Assembly (NCBI GenBank): GCA_019359325.1
Contig: JAHHHN010000001.1
Location: 860,483 to 924,482 of the forward strand
DNA from: Mojavia pulchra JT2-VF2
GTDB lineage: Bacteria > Cyanobacteriota > Cyanobacteriia > Cyanobacteriales > Nostocaceae
Direction: 5' to 3'
Length of the DNA: 64,000 bases
Shown here: piece by piece, positions 56,103-64,000 of the stretch
How positions within the stretch are numbered: position 1 is the first letter of the stretch
How the letters are laid out: every line of letters starts with the position of its first letter
The notes under the pieces: generated by a model
Told to the model about the DNA's origin: nothing
Seen by the model: the letters and a program-made list of their open reading frames with translations, nothing else
Databases searched by the model: none
Program-made: the position numbers and the translations under genes

Positions 56103-57479
56103 GTGGAAGTTTTAGAATTAACTTTTGAACAAGCAATGCTAGTTTTAGATACAGTGTTGCAGAAAAAGCATTTAAGTAACATTCAAGAGTTAGTACTCAG
56201 AATGTGCTGGCAAGGATACACGTATGCACAGATTGCCGAAAGCTCAGGTTACGATGATGACTACATCAGAGATGTAGGCTTCCGTTTATGGCAAACCCTC
56301 TCAAAAGCATTGGGCGAAAATATTGCGAAAAGTAACGTCAAAACAGTTTTGAGGCGGCATTATTCCAACCTTGCTAAAGCAGAATCACAAGTATCTACTA
56401 TTGCTGCATTCCAAACCTCTAAAATCCAACAGCAACAAGACTGGGAAGAAGCCGCTGACGTTTCTATATTCTATGGACGTCAGACAGAACAAACATTACT
56501 TCAAAAGTGGATTGTTCATGAAAAATGCCGCTTGGTGATGCTGCTAGGAATGGGCGGGATTGGCAAAACGGCTTTGTCTGTGAAGGTAGCACAAAATTTA
56601 CAGAGCAAGTTTGATTGCATAATTTGGCGCAGCCTACGGAAAGCCCCACTCATTTTTGACTTGATACGAGAGTTAATTTTATTTCTCTCTCAGGAAAAAG
56701 AAGTGAATCTGCCAGAAACCATAGACGGACAAATCTCTTGTCTGATTAGCTACTTGCGCTCCCGACGTTGCCTGATCCTCTTAGACAATGCGGAAACAAT
56801 TTTGCAAAGTGGAAAAACAGCAGGACACTACCGCTTAGGGTATGAAGGATATGGTCAACTTTTTAGACGCGTGGCAGATGAAGTCCATCAAAGTTGCCTG
56901 GTGTTTACAAGTCGAGAGAAGCCAACGGGATTGACAGCTAGAGAAGGTGAAACTCTGCCTGTGCGATCGCTGCAACTAACTGGTTTGCCGCGAAAAGAAG
57001 CACAGCAAATTCTCGCAACCAAAGGACTAGCAAGTTCAGGTGCTGAATGTGACAGCCTAATTCAGCGCTATGCAGGTAATCCTTTTTCTTTGAAAATTTT
57101 AGCAACGACAATCCAGTGCTTGTTTGATGGTAATATTTCCGAATTTTTACAGCAAGGTTCAGTTGTTTTTGGCGACATTTGGGAAATATTAGAACAACAG
57201 TTCAATCGCTTGTCTGCTAACGAAAAGCAGGTGATGTACTGTTTGGCAATCAAACGGCATTGGGTAACTTTACCTCAATTGCAACAAGACATTGTACCGC
57301 ATATGTCTGAGCGGGAATTGCTAGAAGCGCTCTTGTCTTTGCAAGGGCGATCGCTCATTGAACAGCAATCAGGCAGCTACACTCAGCAACCTGTAGTCAT
57401 GGAATACATCAGCGAGAAACTGATCGGGCAAGTGTGTTGTGAACTGAACTCTGGAGACGTCGAATTATTATATTCCTAA
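56103..57479 (+). CDS. NB-ARC (STAND) ATPase with N-terminal vMAP-type HTH, lacking C-terminal sensor repeats
   Basis: 458 residues from GTG 56103 (MEVLELTFEQAM, the usual start of this group); GTG 56061 adds 14 unlike residues. Residues 1-95 form the HTH-like effector-associated domain of vWA/MoxR-associated proteins (RMCWQGYTYAQIAESSGY). The NB-ARC follows: P-loop GMGGIGKT (149-156), Walker B LILLDNAE (224-231), the sensor FTSRE and the GNPFSLKIL helix, then a winged-helix region. Relatives continue into WD40 or TPR repeats that sense ligand; here translation stops right after QPVVMEYISEKLIGQ...ELLYS. The repeats are therefore missing, through truncation or as a minimal form. A hairpin follows. 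Confidence 0.8.
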   Translation: MEVLELTFEQAMLVLDTVLQKKHLSNIQELVLRMCWQGYTYAQIAESSGYDDDYIRDVGFRLWQTLSKALGENIAKSNVKTVLRRHYSNLAKAESQVSTIAAFQTSKIQQQQDWEEAADVSIFYGRQTEQTLLQKWIVHEKCRLVMLLGMGGIGKTALSVKVAQNLQSKFDCIIWRSLRKAPLIFDLIRELILFLSQEKEVNLPETIDGQISCLISYLRSRRCLILLDNAETILQSGKTAGHYRLGYEGYGQLFRRVADEVHQSCLVFTSREKPTGLTAREGETLPVRSLQLTGLPRKEAQQILATKGLASSGAECDSLIQRYAGNPFSLKILATTIQCLFDGNISEFLQQGSVVFGDIWEILEQQFNRLSANEKQVMYCLAIKRHWVTLPQLQQDIVPHMSERELLEALLSLQGRSLIEQQSGSYTQQPVVMEYISEKLIGQVCCELNSGDVELLYS

Positions 57480-57505
57480 GCCAGAACCGTATTGAATAAA
57501 AATAC

Positions 57506-57549
57506 CCTTGAAAATGGGGTTATATTACTATACCCCTAGTTTTCAAAGG
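57506..57549. terminator. Hairpin between convergent STAND and grxD genes
   Basis: Outer stem TTGAAAA (57508-57514)/TTTTCAA (57540-57546), inner stem GGGGT (57516-57520)/ACCCC (57532-57536). Likely a bidirectional transcript end. Confidence 0.5.
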
Positions 57550-57625
57550 TACTAAACATCGACAGATTTATTCTACAGCAAAGCGAGAAGCTAGCAGCAT
57601 CTTAAGATATGCTGCAAAGAAAATA

Positions 57626-57949
57626 CTATGAAGCTAGTGCTACTTCCACTAATTGCTGTAATTCGCCTTTTTGGTAAAGTTCTATGAGAATGTCTGAACC
57701 ACCAATAAATTCACCGTCAATAAAGACTTGGGGAATCGTCGGCCAATTGGAATATTCTTTAATTCCTTGACGAATTTCGTAGTCTGATAGAACGTCAACA
57801 GTCTCGAAGGGAACTCCCAACGTATTCAGAATTTGCACGACGTTGTTGGAGAAACCACATTGAGGCATCAACTTGTTTCCCTTCATGAAAACCAAAATTT
57901 TGTTCTGTTGTAGCAACTTGTCAATTTTCTCTTTGATTTCTGGCGTCAT
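57626..57949 (-). CDS. grxD: CGFS monothiol glutaredoxin (Grx4/GrxD family)
   Basis: 107 residues. Active-site CGFS (31-34) within LMPQCGFSNN, then WPTIPQVFIDGEFIGGSDI (the cis-Pro and glutathione-binding loop). Monothiol CGFS glutaredoxins bind a 2Fe-2S cluster with glutathione and pass it on or sense iron. The bolA gene lies 87 bp upstream in the same direction, matching the known Grx-BolA complex. Confidence 0.94.
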   Translation of the reverse strand: MTPEIKEKIDKLLQQNKILVFMKGNKLMPQCGFSNNVVQILNTLGVPFETVDVLSDYEIRQGIKEYSNWPTIPQVFIDGEFIGGSDILIELYQKGELQQLVEVALAS

Positions 57950-58036
57950 GGTCTTCCTGTTTCCTACTTTTGCTTATAGTCAAGAGTCAACAGTCAATAT
58001 TTAAACTGCGGACTTTTAATATTGAACTATCAACTT

Positions 58037-58294
58037 CTAAGAAGCGGCTGTTGTCTGCCAAGCTTCTGGAGTATAAGTTTTTACTGCCAAGGCATGGATC
58101 GCTTCAGTTGACATAGCTTGCCGCAACGCGCCGTAAACTAACTGGTGTTGCTGCACCAGCCTCTTGCCTGCAAACTGCGATGAAACTACTGTCACCTGAT
58201 AGTGGTCACCACCACCAGTCAGGTCTTGCACCTGAACCTGGGCGTCTGGCAGTTCCGCTTTGATCATTGCTTCAACCTGCTGCGGACTAATCAT
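58037..58294 (-). CDS. BolA family protein
   Basis: 85 residues. BolA fold with the class II helix: [19 protein letters not shown], then [17 protein letters not shown] and [13 protein letters not shown]. The conserved His in QQHQLVY is a possible cluster ligand with CGFS glutaredoxin. It is upstream of grxD and probably shares its mRNA. Role: iron-sulfur trafficking or iron sensing. Confidence 0.92.
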   Translation of the reverse strand: MISPQQVEAMIKAELPDAQVQVQDLTGGGDHYQVTVVSSQFAGKRLVQQHQLVYGALRQAMSTEAIHALAVKTYTPEAWQTTAAS

Positions 58295-58502
58295 CGCAAT
58301 TCCTGAAAAAACTTCTTTTCTATTATTAACAGATATAGAGCGATCGCCTCTGCTTCTTCAAGTTTTGGCAGGGCTAAGGTTATACGCACTCTAGGCAGGT
58401 GCTTTCTTTGAATGCTTGGTAAACTGATGGTGGATAATCCCATCCTAGCATTAAGGCATTGGGAAGCCACGGCTTAGAGTCAGGGGGATTGAATGAGTTT
58501 GA

Positions 58503-59105
58503 TTATTTTTGGGATGATGAACTACTACCGCCTTGTCTAGGATAGGGGGCATCAACAAAACCTAATTCCAATAACTGTTGATAAGCTTGCTTGCCTAAGT
58601 CTCGTGTCGGGTTTTGGCTCTTAATAATTTGTATTAGTAACGGCACAGCTAATTCTGGCTGATTTTGTGCCCGATGTACCAGCGCTAGCCTATAAGTTGC
58701 TTGATCTCGCAATTGAGCGGTGTCTAGTGCTTTTTTCCGCTGAGAATCGGAAACTCTGTTGTCAATTCCCGAAAAACTAGAGTTCAAATCCTGATAAAAA
58801 TTAGATAGTTGATTAAACACCTGACGCGCTTCTTGAAGCTTCTTAGTAGCCACGTCGTATCTTTGGGCAGAAACGGCACCTTCTGCTTCTTTAAGAAGAC
58901 GCTGCCCACTTTCAATGCTCAACAGACTACTATTCTGCGCGATCGGACGCAGATTATTTGGATTGTTGGGGTCAATAAGTTGTGGTTGGTTATTAGTGCT
59001 TGGTAGGTTTGGTACCTGAGCATTGACAGATGATAGCAGACTGAGGGCTGCTATAAGTGATAAGGAAGTGGGGCGAATCCAGGGAACAGCTACAGCTAAG
59101 TTCAT
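58503..59105 (-). CDS. Exported helical-repeat protein, unknown function
   Basis: 200 residues from ATG 59105; the frame is open to 59195 but that part lacks a signal-like start. A signal peptide ends at ...SLLSSVNA-Q. After a disordered Asn/Pro stretch, residues about 65-185 are helical with two TPR-like units (ESGQRLLKEAEGAVSAQRYD and DQATYRLALVHRAQNQ). The tail is Ser/Gly-rich. Similar exported proteins are seen in cyanobacteria; no function is known. It is divergent from the subtilase gene with 173 bp between them. Confidence 0.75.
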   Translation of the reverse strand: MNLAVAVPWIRPTSLSLIAALSLLSSVNAQVPNLPSTNNQPQLIDPNNPNNLRPIAQNSSLLSIESGQRLLKEAEGAVSAQRYDVATKKLQEARQVFNQLSNFYQDLNSSFSGIDNRVSDSQRKKALDTAQLRDQATYRLALVHRAQNQPELAVPLLIQIIKSQNPTRDLGKQAYQQLLELGFVDAPYPRQGGSSSSSQK

Positions 59106-59278
59106 GGGATCAATTCGTGCGACAAGTATACAAACAGAAATGGAAACTTTGGGTATCTTAACTCTGTTTTCGTCCTTGACAAAGCAAAGCAACATACTAA
59201 GGTTCTATGTTTTAGACTGAAAATCAGTTTAATTGAGTTCCCATAGCCCCTAATATAGTAGTATCTAAAATCACTATT

Positions 59279-61381
59279 ATGAATGATCGCGTCAATTCCT
59301 CTGATTCTGCCAACATGGGTATACCAGCAAGCAGCCTGGGAATGGTATTACAACGCGGTGGTGAAGAATTAATTTTAGAAAAGGTATTGGATCGTTTCAC
59401 TGTCCGTCCTGTTAAGGCTATTCCTCCCCAAGAATTATCACAGGCTAATGGAGGCATTTGGCGTCGCAGCATTCCCCAAGCACGGCTAGAAGTTTTTACG
59501 GTAGAACTAAATGAGTTAGAAAGGGCAATGTCCCAAGCCCGTGCTGACCAAAATGTTGCCTTTGCCAGCCATATTTACAAACTCAAAGATAATCCTGGGA
59601 CTTTTGTTTATCTCAATGACCAAATCACAATTCAATTTGCCTCTTGGGTTGATGCTGCAAAGATAAATGCTTTAACAAGTGCATATAGTCTAATTCAGGA
59701 CAAACCAGTCCTTGGGATACCTAATACTTTTGTATATCTAGTCAGTAAACAAGCCACAGAAAATCCGATCAAAATTGCTAACCAGTTGCAAGGACTCCCA
59801 GAGGTATTAGCTGCTGAACCTAACATCCTTGTGCAACAGGAACAGCATTACAAACCGCGTGATCCGCTTTATCCGCAACAATGGTATCTCAATCATAATG
59901 GCGGTAATCAATTGGTAGCGGGTTCCCATGTTTCTGTAGAACAAGCTTGGGATATTACTCGTGGTGTCCGTTCTGTGGTTGTAGCCGTAGTTGATGATTC
60001 TTTTGATTTGAATCACCCAGATTTTCAAGGTAGCGGCAAAATTGTTGCCCCTAGAGACTTGAAAGAAAATGACTTTTTACCCTTACCCTCTGAACAGGAA
60101 AGTAGTCACGGTACGGCTTGTGCAGGCATAGCCCTTGCTGAAGAAAATGGTACAGGAATTGTCGGGGTTGCTCCGGGTTGTGCATTGATGCCAATTCGCA
60201 CGACTGGATTTTTGGATGATGAATCAGTTGAGGAAATATTCAACTGGGCAATACAAAAGGGAGCTAGTGTTATTTCTTGCAGTTGGGGAGCTTCTGCTGT
60301 TTATTTTCCCCTTTCTTTGCGCCAACGTGCCGCGATCGCCCGTGCTGCTAACAAAGGGCGCAATGGTAAAGGTTGCGTGATTTTATTTGCTGCGGGTAAT
60401 GCTAACCGCCCGATTGAAGGTACTATTAATGAGCGGAATTGGCCGAAAAATTTTTTAGCAGGTAATACAAATTGGCTAAGTGGTTTTGCGGTACATACGG
60501 ATGTAATTGCTGTTGCTGCTTCTACTAGCTTGAATAAAAAGGCAGCTTATAGCAATTGGGGCAAGAATATTGCAGTATGTGCCCCAAGTAACAACGCTCC
60601 ACCTGGTATGTGGTTTCAGGAAAAGGGTTTTATGGAAACACAACCTGCGATCGCCACTTCCCTGAACGGATTAGGAATGTTCACTACTGACCAATTAGGA
60701 GCCGCAGGTTACGATGCTGGAGATTTTACCCGCAACTTTGGCGGTACTTCCGCCGCAACTCCTTTAGTTGCAGGCGTGGTAGGACTGATGTTGTCAGCCA
60801 ATCCTGACTTAACAGCACAACAAGTCAGACGCATACTGCAAGAAACCACTGATAAGATTGTTGATCCTAACCCAGATCCTCAATTAGGTTTACGTGAAGG
60901 TACTTATGACGGCAATGGACATTCTCAATGGTTCGGTTATGGCAAGGTAAATGCTTTTAAAGCTGTGCAAGCAGCGCAGCAACTACGTGCAGTTGCATCA
61001 AGTACTACTAAGCAAATCAAGCAACAAAATGACAGCCAGATAGGAATTCCCGATAATGATAAACGGGGTGTTAAAAGTGCGATCACCATTACCGAGACGA
61101 GTTTAGTCCAAAATATTCAAGTAACAGTCAACATCACTCACGATTTTTTAGGCGATTTAGAAATTTATTTAATTGCTCCTAACGAGCAGCAGGTATTATT
61201 GCAAAATCGTACCTTAGGTCGTCGCACCGATTTACAAACAACTTACACAGTGCGATCGCACCCAGCCCTCAAACGGTTTCTATCGTTGTCAGCTAAAGGG
61301 CGTTGGCAGTTATGGATCGTTGACTATGCACCAGAAGATGTAGGTAAACTCAATAGCTGGGAATTAATTTTGGATATTTAA
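59279..61381 (+). CDS. PrcA-like calcium-dependent subtilase (S8) with C-terminal P-domain
   Basis: 700 residues. N-terminal region (1-190) with an inhibitor/propeptide-like part (ELNELERAMSQARADQ). Peptidase domain: Asp239 in AVVDDSFDLNHPDF, His277 in SSHGTACAGIA, Asn374 in AAGNANRP and Ser491 in GGTSAATP, so the triad is complete. The C-terminal 100 residues (ITITETSLVQNIQVTV ... FLSLSAKGRWQLWIVDYAP) are a proprotein-convertase P-domain. This matches PrcA, the calcium-dependent protease of Anabaena, in architecture. No signal peptide is visible, so it is probably cytoplasmic and needs an activation step. Substrates unknown. Confidence 0.9.
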   Translation: MNDRVNSSDSANMGIPASSLGMVLQRGGEELILEKVLDRFTVRPVKAIPPQELSQANGGIWRRSIPQARLEVFTVELNELERAMSQARADQNVAFASHIYKLKDNPGTFVYLNDQITIQFASWVDAAKINALTSAYSLIQDKPVLGIPNTFVYLVSKQATENPIKIANQLQGLPEVLAAEPNILVQQEQHYKPRDPLYPQQWYLNHNGGNQLVAGSHVSVEQAWDITRGVRSVVVAVVDDSFDLNHPDFQGSGKIVAPRDLKENDFLPLPSEQESSHGTACAGIALAEENGTGIVGVAPGCALMPIRTTGFLDDESVEEIFNWAIQKGASVISCSWGASAVYFPLSLRQRAAIARAANKGRNGKGCVILFAAGNANRPIEGTINERNWPKNFLAGNTNWLSGFAVHTDVIAVAASTSLNKKAAYSNWGKNIAVCAPSNNAPPGMWFQEKGFMETQPAIATSLNGLGMFTTDQLGAAGYDAGDFTRNFGGTSAATPLVAGVVGLMLSANPDLTAQQVRRILQETTDKIVDPNPDPQLGLREGTYDGNGHSQWFGYGKVNAFKAVQAAQQLRAVASSTTKQIKQQNDSQIGIPDNDKRGVKSAITITETSLVQNIQVTVNITHDFLGDLEIYLIAPNEQQVLLQNRTLGRRTDLQTTYTVRSHPALKRFLSLSAKGRWQLWIVDYAPEDVGKLNSWELILDI

Positions 61382-61390
61382 CTAACAAAA

Positions 61391-62161
61391 TTAAGAATTG
61401 GGAATTTCTGCAAATGCGTGAGTAGTGATTTCGGATTCTTGAGAACTTAGTTGTTGCAAAACCCTAGCTAACTCAGCGGTGAGGCATTTGGCATTTTGTT
61501 TTATACAGCCATTAGCATAATCTGCAACTTTTATTGCTGGGGCGACATAAATCCTGACATCCGTTCCCCAGTTTGGATAAGGTTGGCTGTAATTGATGCT
61601 AATCGGTATAACTTTGACACCTAGTCCAGGCTGACTAGATTCAGCGCTCAAAGCTAGACGAGCAATTCCAGGCTTTAATGGATGAACTTTAGCATCACGA
61701 TAAATCCCACCTTCTGGAAAGATAACCAGAGTTTTTCGCTCCTCAAGCAACTCAACCCCATGCCGCAGGGTGGTGATTGATGGATGTTTAGGATCGACAG
61801 GAAAACCTCCTAAGCGCTTGACAAACCAGCCTTGCAATCCTTGACATTCGCTACTAGTCACCATAAACCGCAGGTCTTTTCCGGCAATAGAACCCATAGC
61901 AACATAAGGTATCAGCAATGCATCCCAACGCGATCGGTGAGTAGGAGCTAAAATTACTGGACCAGTCGTAGGAATATGCTCTTGTCCAATGATGTCAATG
62001 TGCCGAAAGAACGACGGTAATACAAGGTGGCGTCCTAATATATACGCTAGAGGACTTAACCATGAAGAAACCCGCGAGGTAGTATGAGCCACCTTAGTCT
62101 TTGTAGGGGTATTTGCTAGTTTTTGCTGGCAAGTAGGGGTGGTAGAGTAAAATTCCATCAT
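61391..62161 (-). CDS. 1-acyl-glycerol-3-phosphate acyltransferase-like (PlsC family)
   Basis: 256 residues from ATG 62161 (a second ATG follows at once). The catalytic HX4D box is HRSRWD (His75, Asp80), with the phosphate-binding FPEGGIYRD block and a conserved YRD/HPLKPGIARLAL segment after it. A PlsC domain acylates lysophosphatidate or similar lipids in the membrane; cyanobacteria have several paralogues, so the acceptor is not certain. The N-terminal 35 residues are a variable extension. Convergent with the subtilase, ten bases apart. Confidence 0.9.
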   Translation of the reverse strand: MMEFYSTTPTCQQKLANTPTKTKVAHTTSRVSSWLSPLAYILGRHLVLPSFFRHIDIIGQEHIPTTGPVILAPTHRSRWDALLIPYVAMGSIAGKDLRFMVTSSECQGLQGWFVKRLGGFPVDPKHPSITTLRHGVELLEERKTLVIFPEGGIYRDAKVHPLKPGIARLALSAESSQPGLGVKVIPISINYSQPYPNWGTDVRIYVAPAIKVADYANGCIKQNAKCLTAELARVLQQLSSQESEITTHAFAEIPNS

Positions 62162-62272
62162 GAGGGTGGCCGCAGAATTTTCGGTAAAATATGAGGAAAC
62201 CTTGATTACTTACACCGTAGATTTTCTTCCGTGATTTGTGTACCACCTATTGGACAGTTTCGCCTCTGTCTG

Positions 62273-62758
62273 CTAGTTTCTCCTGTGCCGCAGAGTAGCA
62301 AACCAAGCTTGCAACTGCTGACGACAGGCAGACTCTAGAATGCCTCCAAGGACTTGCAGGTGGTGATTAGAAGCAGCACTATCAGGAAGGTTAGTAACGG
62401 TACGAATTGCACCAGTTTTTGTATCGTCTACTCCATATACCAGCAATCCTAGACGAGCGTGTATAATAGCACCTGCACACATTGGGCAAGGTTCTAAAGT
62501 TACATAAAGGGTGCATTGATTAAGATGCCAATCTTGTAAAGTTTTAGCAGCTGCCCTAAGAGCGAGAATTTCTGCGTGAGCTGTGGGGTCTTTGTCACGT
62601 TCTTTCCTGTTCTCGCCTTCCGCAAGCAAATTGCCCAAAGAATCAATAATTACAGCACCTACAGGGACTTCTCCGGCATCACCTGCGGCTTGTGCTAATT
62701 CTAAGGCACGACTCATCCATTTTCGGTGTGCAAGATATTCTGGGTATTCAATTAACAT
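62273..62758 (-). CDS. tadA: tRNA(adenosine34) deaminase
   Basis: 161 residues. Zn-binding cytidine-deaminase fold: HAEILALRAA (His61, catalytic Glu63) and EPCPMCAGAI (Cys91, Cys94). Deaminates A34 to inosine in tRNA-Arg(ACG). The MSRALELAQAAGDAGEVPVGAV start is typical. Terminal tail HRRN is ordinary. Its own unit, preceded by a hairpin region shared with grxC. Confidence 0.94.
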   Translation of the reverse strand: MLIEYPEYLAHRKWMSRALELAQAAGDAGEVPVGAVIIDSLGNLLAEGENRKERDKDPTAHAEILALRAAAKTLQDWHLNQCTLYVTLEPCPMCAGAIIHARLGLLVYGVDDTKTGAIRTVTNLPDSAASNHHLQVLGGILESACRQQLQAWFATLRHRRN

Positions 62759-62867
62759 AGTTTTATTGAGAATAATTATATATATTTAAAGTCCGCAGAC
62801 TTTTATTCGTAGTAATCACTTCGGTGGCTAGAAATCTTGAGGTGCTGACTACGGATTACTATGACAA

Positions 62868-62885
62868 AGCCCGCCGAAGCGGGCT
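62868..62885 (-). terminator. UUCG-loop terminator of grxC
   Basis: On the minus strand: AGCCCGC, loop TTCG, GCGGGCT, followed by TTTGTC. Seven GC-rich pairs capped by the very stable C(UUCG)G loop. Placed about 75 nt downstream of the grxC stop. The flanking TTTTTT on the plus side makes it usable in both directions. Confidence 0.75.
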
Positions 62886-62958
62886 GACTTGTTTTTTATC
62901 TTCTTCAGTGAAGATGCTGGGATTGAGAAGTTTGATTCTCAAAAAGCTAATTTTGCTT

Positions 62959-63273
62959 CTAAACGGCTACTTGAGCTAAGAGAGGGTCAAGTTGACCTTG
63001 TGTATCCAACTGATAAAGATCGTCACAGCCACCGACGTGTTGATTGTTAATGAAAATCTGCGGTACTGTGCGGCGTCCATTGGCACGTTCTGCCATTTTA
63101 GCTCTAGCTGCTTCGTCGCCATCGATTTTGTATTCTTGGAATTCTACACCTTTCCACCACAGCAGCATTTTAGCGCGAATGCAGTAAGGGCAAGTTTGCC
63201 AAGTATATATCTCGACGTTGGCTTTGACTCGCTCTGGATGGCGATTTAAAAGAGGATTGAGAAAATCGAGCAT
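62959..63273 (-). CDS. grxC: Glutaredoxin 3 (dithiol)
   Basis: 104 residues. Active site CPYC (Cys28, Cys31) in TWQTCPYCIRAKMLL, then TVPQIFINNQHVGGCDDLYQL with cis-Pro and glutathione-binding Gly-Gly. Reduces disulfides and glutathione adducts. A 20-residue N-terminal extension precedes the fold. Separate from the CGFS glutaredoxin and from a different branch. Confidence 0.94.
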   Translation of the reverse strand: MLDFLNPLLNRHPERVKANVEIYTWQTCPYCIRAKMLLWWKGVEFQEYKIDGDEAARAKMAERANGRRTVPQIFINNQHVGGCDDLYQLDTQGQLDPLLAQVAV

Positions 63274-63332
63274 AATTTGAGATTTTATGAATTTGTGAGA
63301 TTTTCTCTAGCCTAGATCATTGCTAGGGTTAG

Positions 63333-63506
63333 TTATCGCATAGGGAGTGGAACCCACTTTTGAAAACCTTCTAAATGGTTGCAGTAAGCTAAATAACCAG
63401 TGAATGCCCAAATCAGCGCAGCTGTACCAATTAAACGTCAATTTCGGTCAGTTTTGCAATAGAAAGGTTTTAATTTTAGCCTTCCCCAGGAGCGATCGCA
63501 CTCCAT
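63333..63506 (-). pseudogene. Small membrane-protein gene interrupted by an in-frame TGA
   Basis: From ATG 63506 the minus strand reads MECDRSWGRLKLKPFYCKTD-RN, then TGA (63438-63440), then continues in the same frame as RLIGTAALIWAFTGYLAYC and HLEGFQKWVPLPMR to TAA (63333-63335). The second half is a clean transmembrane helix with a short aromatic tail, and no start codon of ordinary type follows the TGA. A TGG-to-TGA change would explain it; the full product would be 57 residues. It is not one I can name. Sequencing error or a genuine stop are both possible. It lies just upstream of grxC. Confidence 0.55.
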
Positions 63507-63843
63507 TAAAAGCAAACACTAAGGTATCCTATAGCAATCCGATTTGATTCCTAAAATTACTTGCGTAGGTAGGGAACAGGGAACAGATAAAGAAGGGAAT
63601 TTGAAGTCTACGGAATTTGTTCAAAAATCAAATAAGAGTCCTATAATGCGATCACCTCCTTGTAGGAAAGGAGAAAATGCTTTCAAAAATCCAAAAGTAA
63701 GAAATGCCAAAATTTATTTTCTGACTTTGATTATTACAACCAAGGAATGACAGTGCTTTTGAGAGCCATTATCTCGCACCATTGAGCGGTCAGGGCTTTT
63801 GCCCTTGTTGGTGTCACCTTTGCTAGAACCAGCCAAATTAGTG
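63507..63843. other. Gap before the R3H gene with no supported gene
   Basis: 337 bp. A direct GGGAACA repeat (63572-63585) is a typical intergenic-repeat fragment. Frames of 68 codons (plus) and 78 codons (minus, overlapping the next CDS) look accidental. Confidence 0.45.
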
Positions 63844-64000
63844 TCAAGCGGGATAAATCCGTAAACGACGAAGAGGTTCTTCACCAAAGCTTTGAGACTT
63901 GAGACGGTAGCGTTCAACCAATTCATGCTGCATAGAACGCACTTTGGCACAACGAGGTAGTAATTCTACAGGAATTCCTTTAGGAATGACAATCTGTTCC
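63844..64000 (-). CDS. C-terminus of an R3H-domain/Ycf45-like ATPase, running off the window
   Basis: The minus frame entering at 63999 encodes 51 residues up to TGA 63844-63846: EQIVIPKGIPVELLPRCAKV, RSMQHELVERYRLKSQSFGE and EPLRRLRIYPA. This matches the end of cyanobacterial/plastid Ycf45-type proteins (SpoIIIAA-like AAA ATPase plus R3H single-strand nucleic-acid-binding domain): I recall IEQIVIPKG-PVELLPR and RLxIxP endings there. Only the R3H tail is visible; the ATPase part lies beyond the edge. Function unknown, nucleic-acid binding is likely. Confidence 0.7.
   Translation of the reverse strand, partial: EQIVIPKGIPVELLPRCAKVRSMQHELVERYRLKSQSFGEEPLRRLRIYPA

Noticed and set aside
63714..63950. 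78-codon minus frame overlapping the R3H tail
   Set aside because: The other frame matches a known family end (Ycf45/R3H) and reaches the window edge; this one is a shadow.
1..64000. CRISPR arrays, complete IS elements, prophage or toxin-antitoxin operons
   Set aside because: I looked for regularly spaced direct repeats, transposase or integrase motifs and paired small genes; none were convincing. Only a MITE and small palindromes are present.

Overview
The window reads as chromosomal DNA of a filamentous, Nostoc-like cyanobacterium. Four things support this. HIP1 octamers (GCGATCGC, e.g. 6695-6702 and 63492-63499) are scattered throughout. The glutamate synthase carries the ferredoxin loop. 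The RNase E carries the cyanobacterial polynucleotide-phosphorylase-binding nonapeptide. There are many small cyanobacteria-specific families (DUF1815, DUF1997, DUF1830, DUF4079, a CGFS glutaredoxin with BolA). Intergenic DNA is AT-rich and full of short palindromic repeats. I see no rRNA, tRNA, CRISPR array, prophage or complete IS.

Layout. 1-5.7 kb: tail of a DUF1815 gene, a TPR-CHAT lipoprotein divergent from a hotdog thioesterase, a small membrane protein, and dxr of the MEP isoprenoid pathway. A 232-bp MITE with perfect ends and an 8-bp target duplication sits at 3466-3697. 6-16.4 kb: a seven-gene island for lipid-carrier-linked sugar transfer. It holds two tandem PIG-V-like GT-C enzymes flanking a third GT-C protein, two GT39-type enzymes on the opposite strand, a GtrB/ArnC-like GT2 synthase and an ArnE/F-like four-helix flippase. 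A 1.4-kb gene-free stretch follows. 17.7-27.8 kb: a NodB-type deacetylase, Fd-GOGAT, a phosphodiester-glycosidase-domain secreted protein, a phosphomannose-isomerase-type cupin and an IscA-like carrier. 27.9-33.1 kb: the str operon rpsL-rpsG-fusA-tuf-rpsJ, with an unusually long structured spacer between rpsL and rpsG and a strong hairpin between tuf and rpsJ.

33.3-46.7 kb is housekeeping: a Lon-N domain protein, pheA, DUF1997, the minus-strand set radical SAM (TIGR03960-like) - rne - rnhB, a STAS protein, an LL-diaminopimelate-aminotransferase-like enzyme, clpS and a CPBP protease. 47-57.5 kb holds signalling and accessory genes: a pentapeptide protein translationally coupled to a DICT-plus-degenerate-HD protein, a B12/radical SAM protein, DUF1830 with an NtcA-like site, DUF4079, an orphan ABC ATPase, an OmpR-type regulator with an atypical acidic pocket, and a truncated NB-ARC (STAND) protein. 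57.6-64 kb: a CGFS glutaredoxin next to bolA, a secreted TPR-like protein, a PrcA-like subtilase with P-domain, plsC, tadA, grxC, a small membrane-protein gene interrupted by an in-frame TGA, and the C-terminus of an R3H/Ycf45-type protein running off the end.

The observations most worth a second look are the sugar-transfer island, the MITE, the TGA-interrupted small gene, the structured rpsL-rpsG spacer, the degenerate HD/DICT/pentapeptide pair and the sensor-less STAND protein. None is proven to be a new system from sequence alone.
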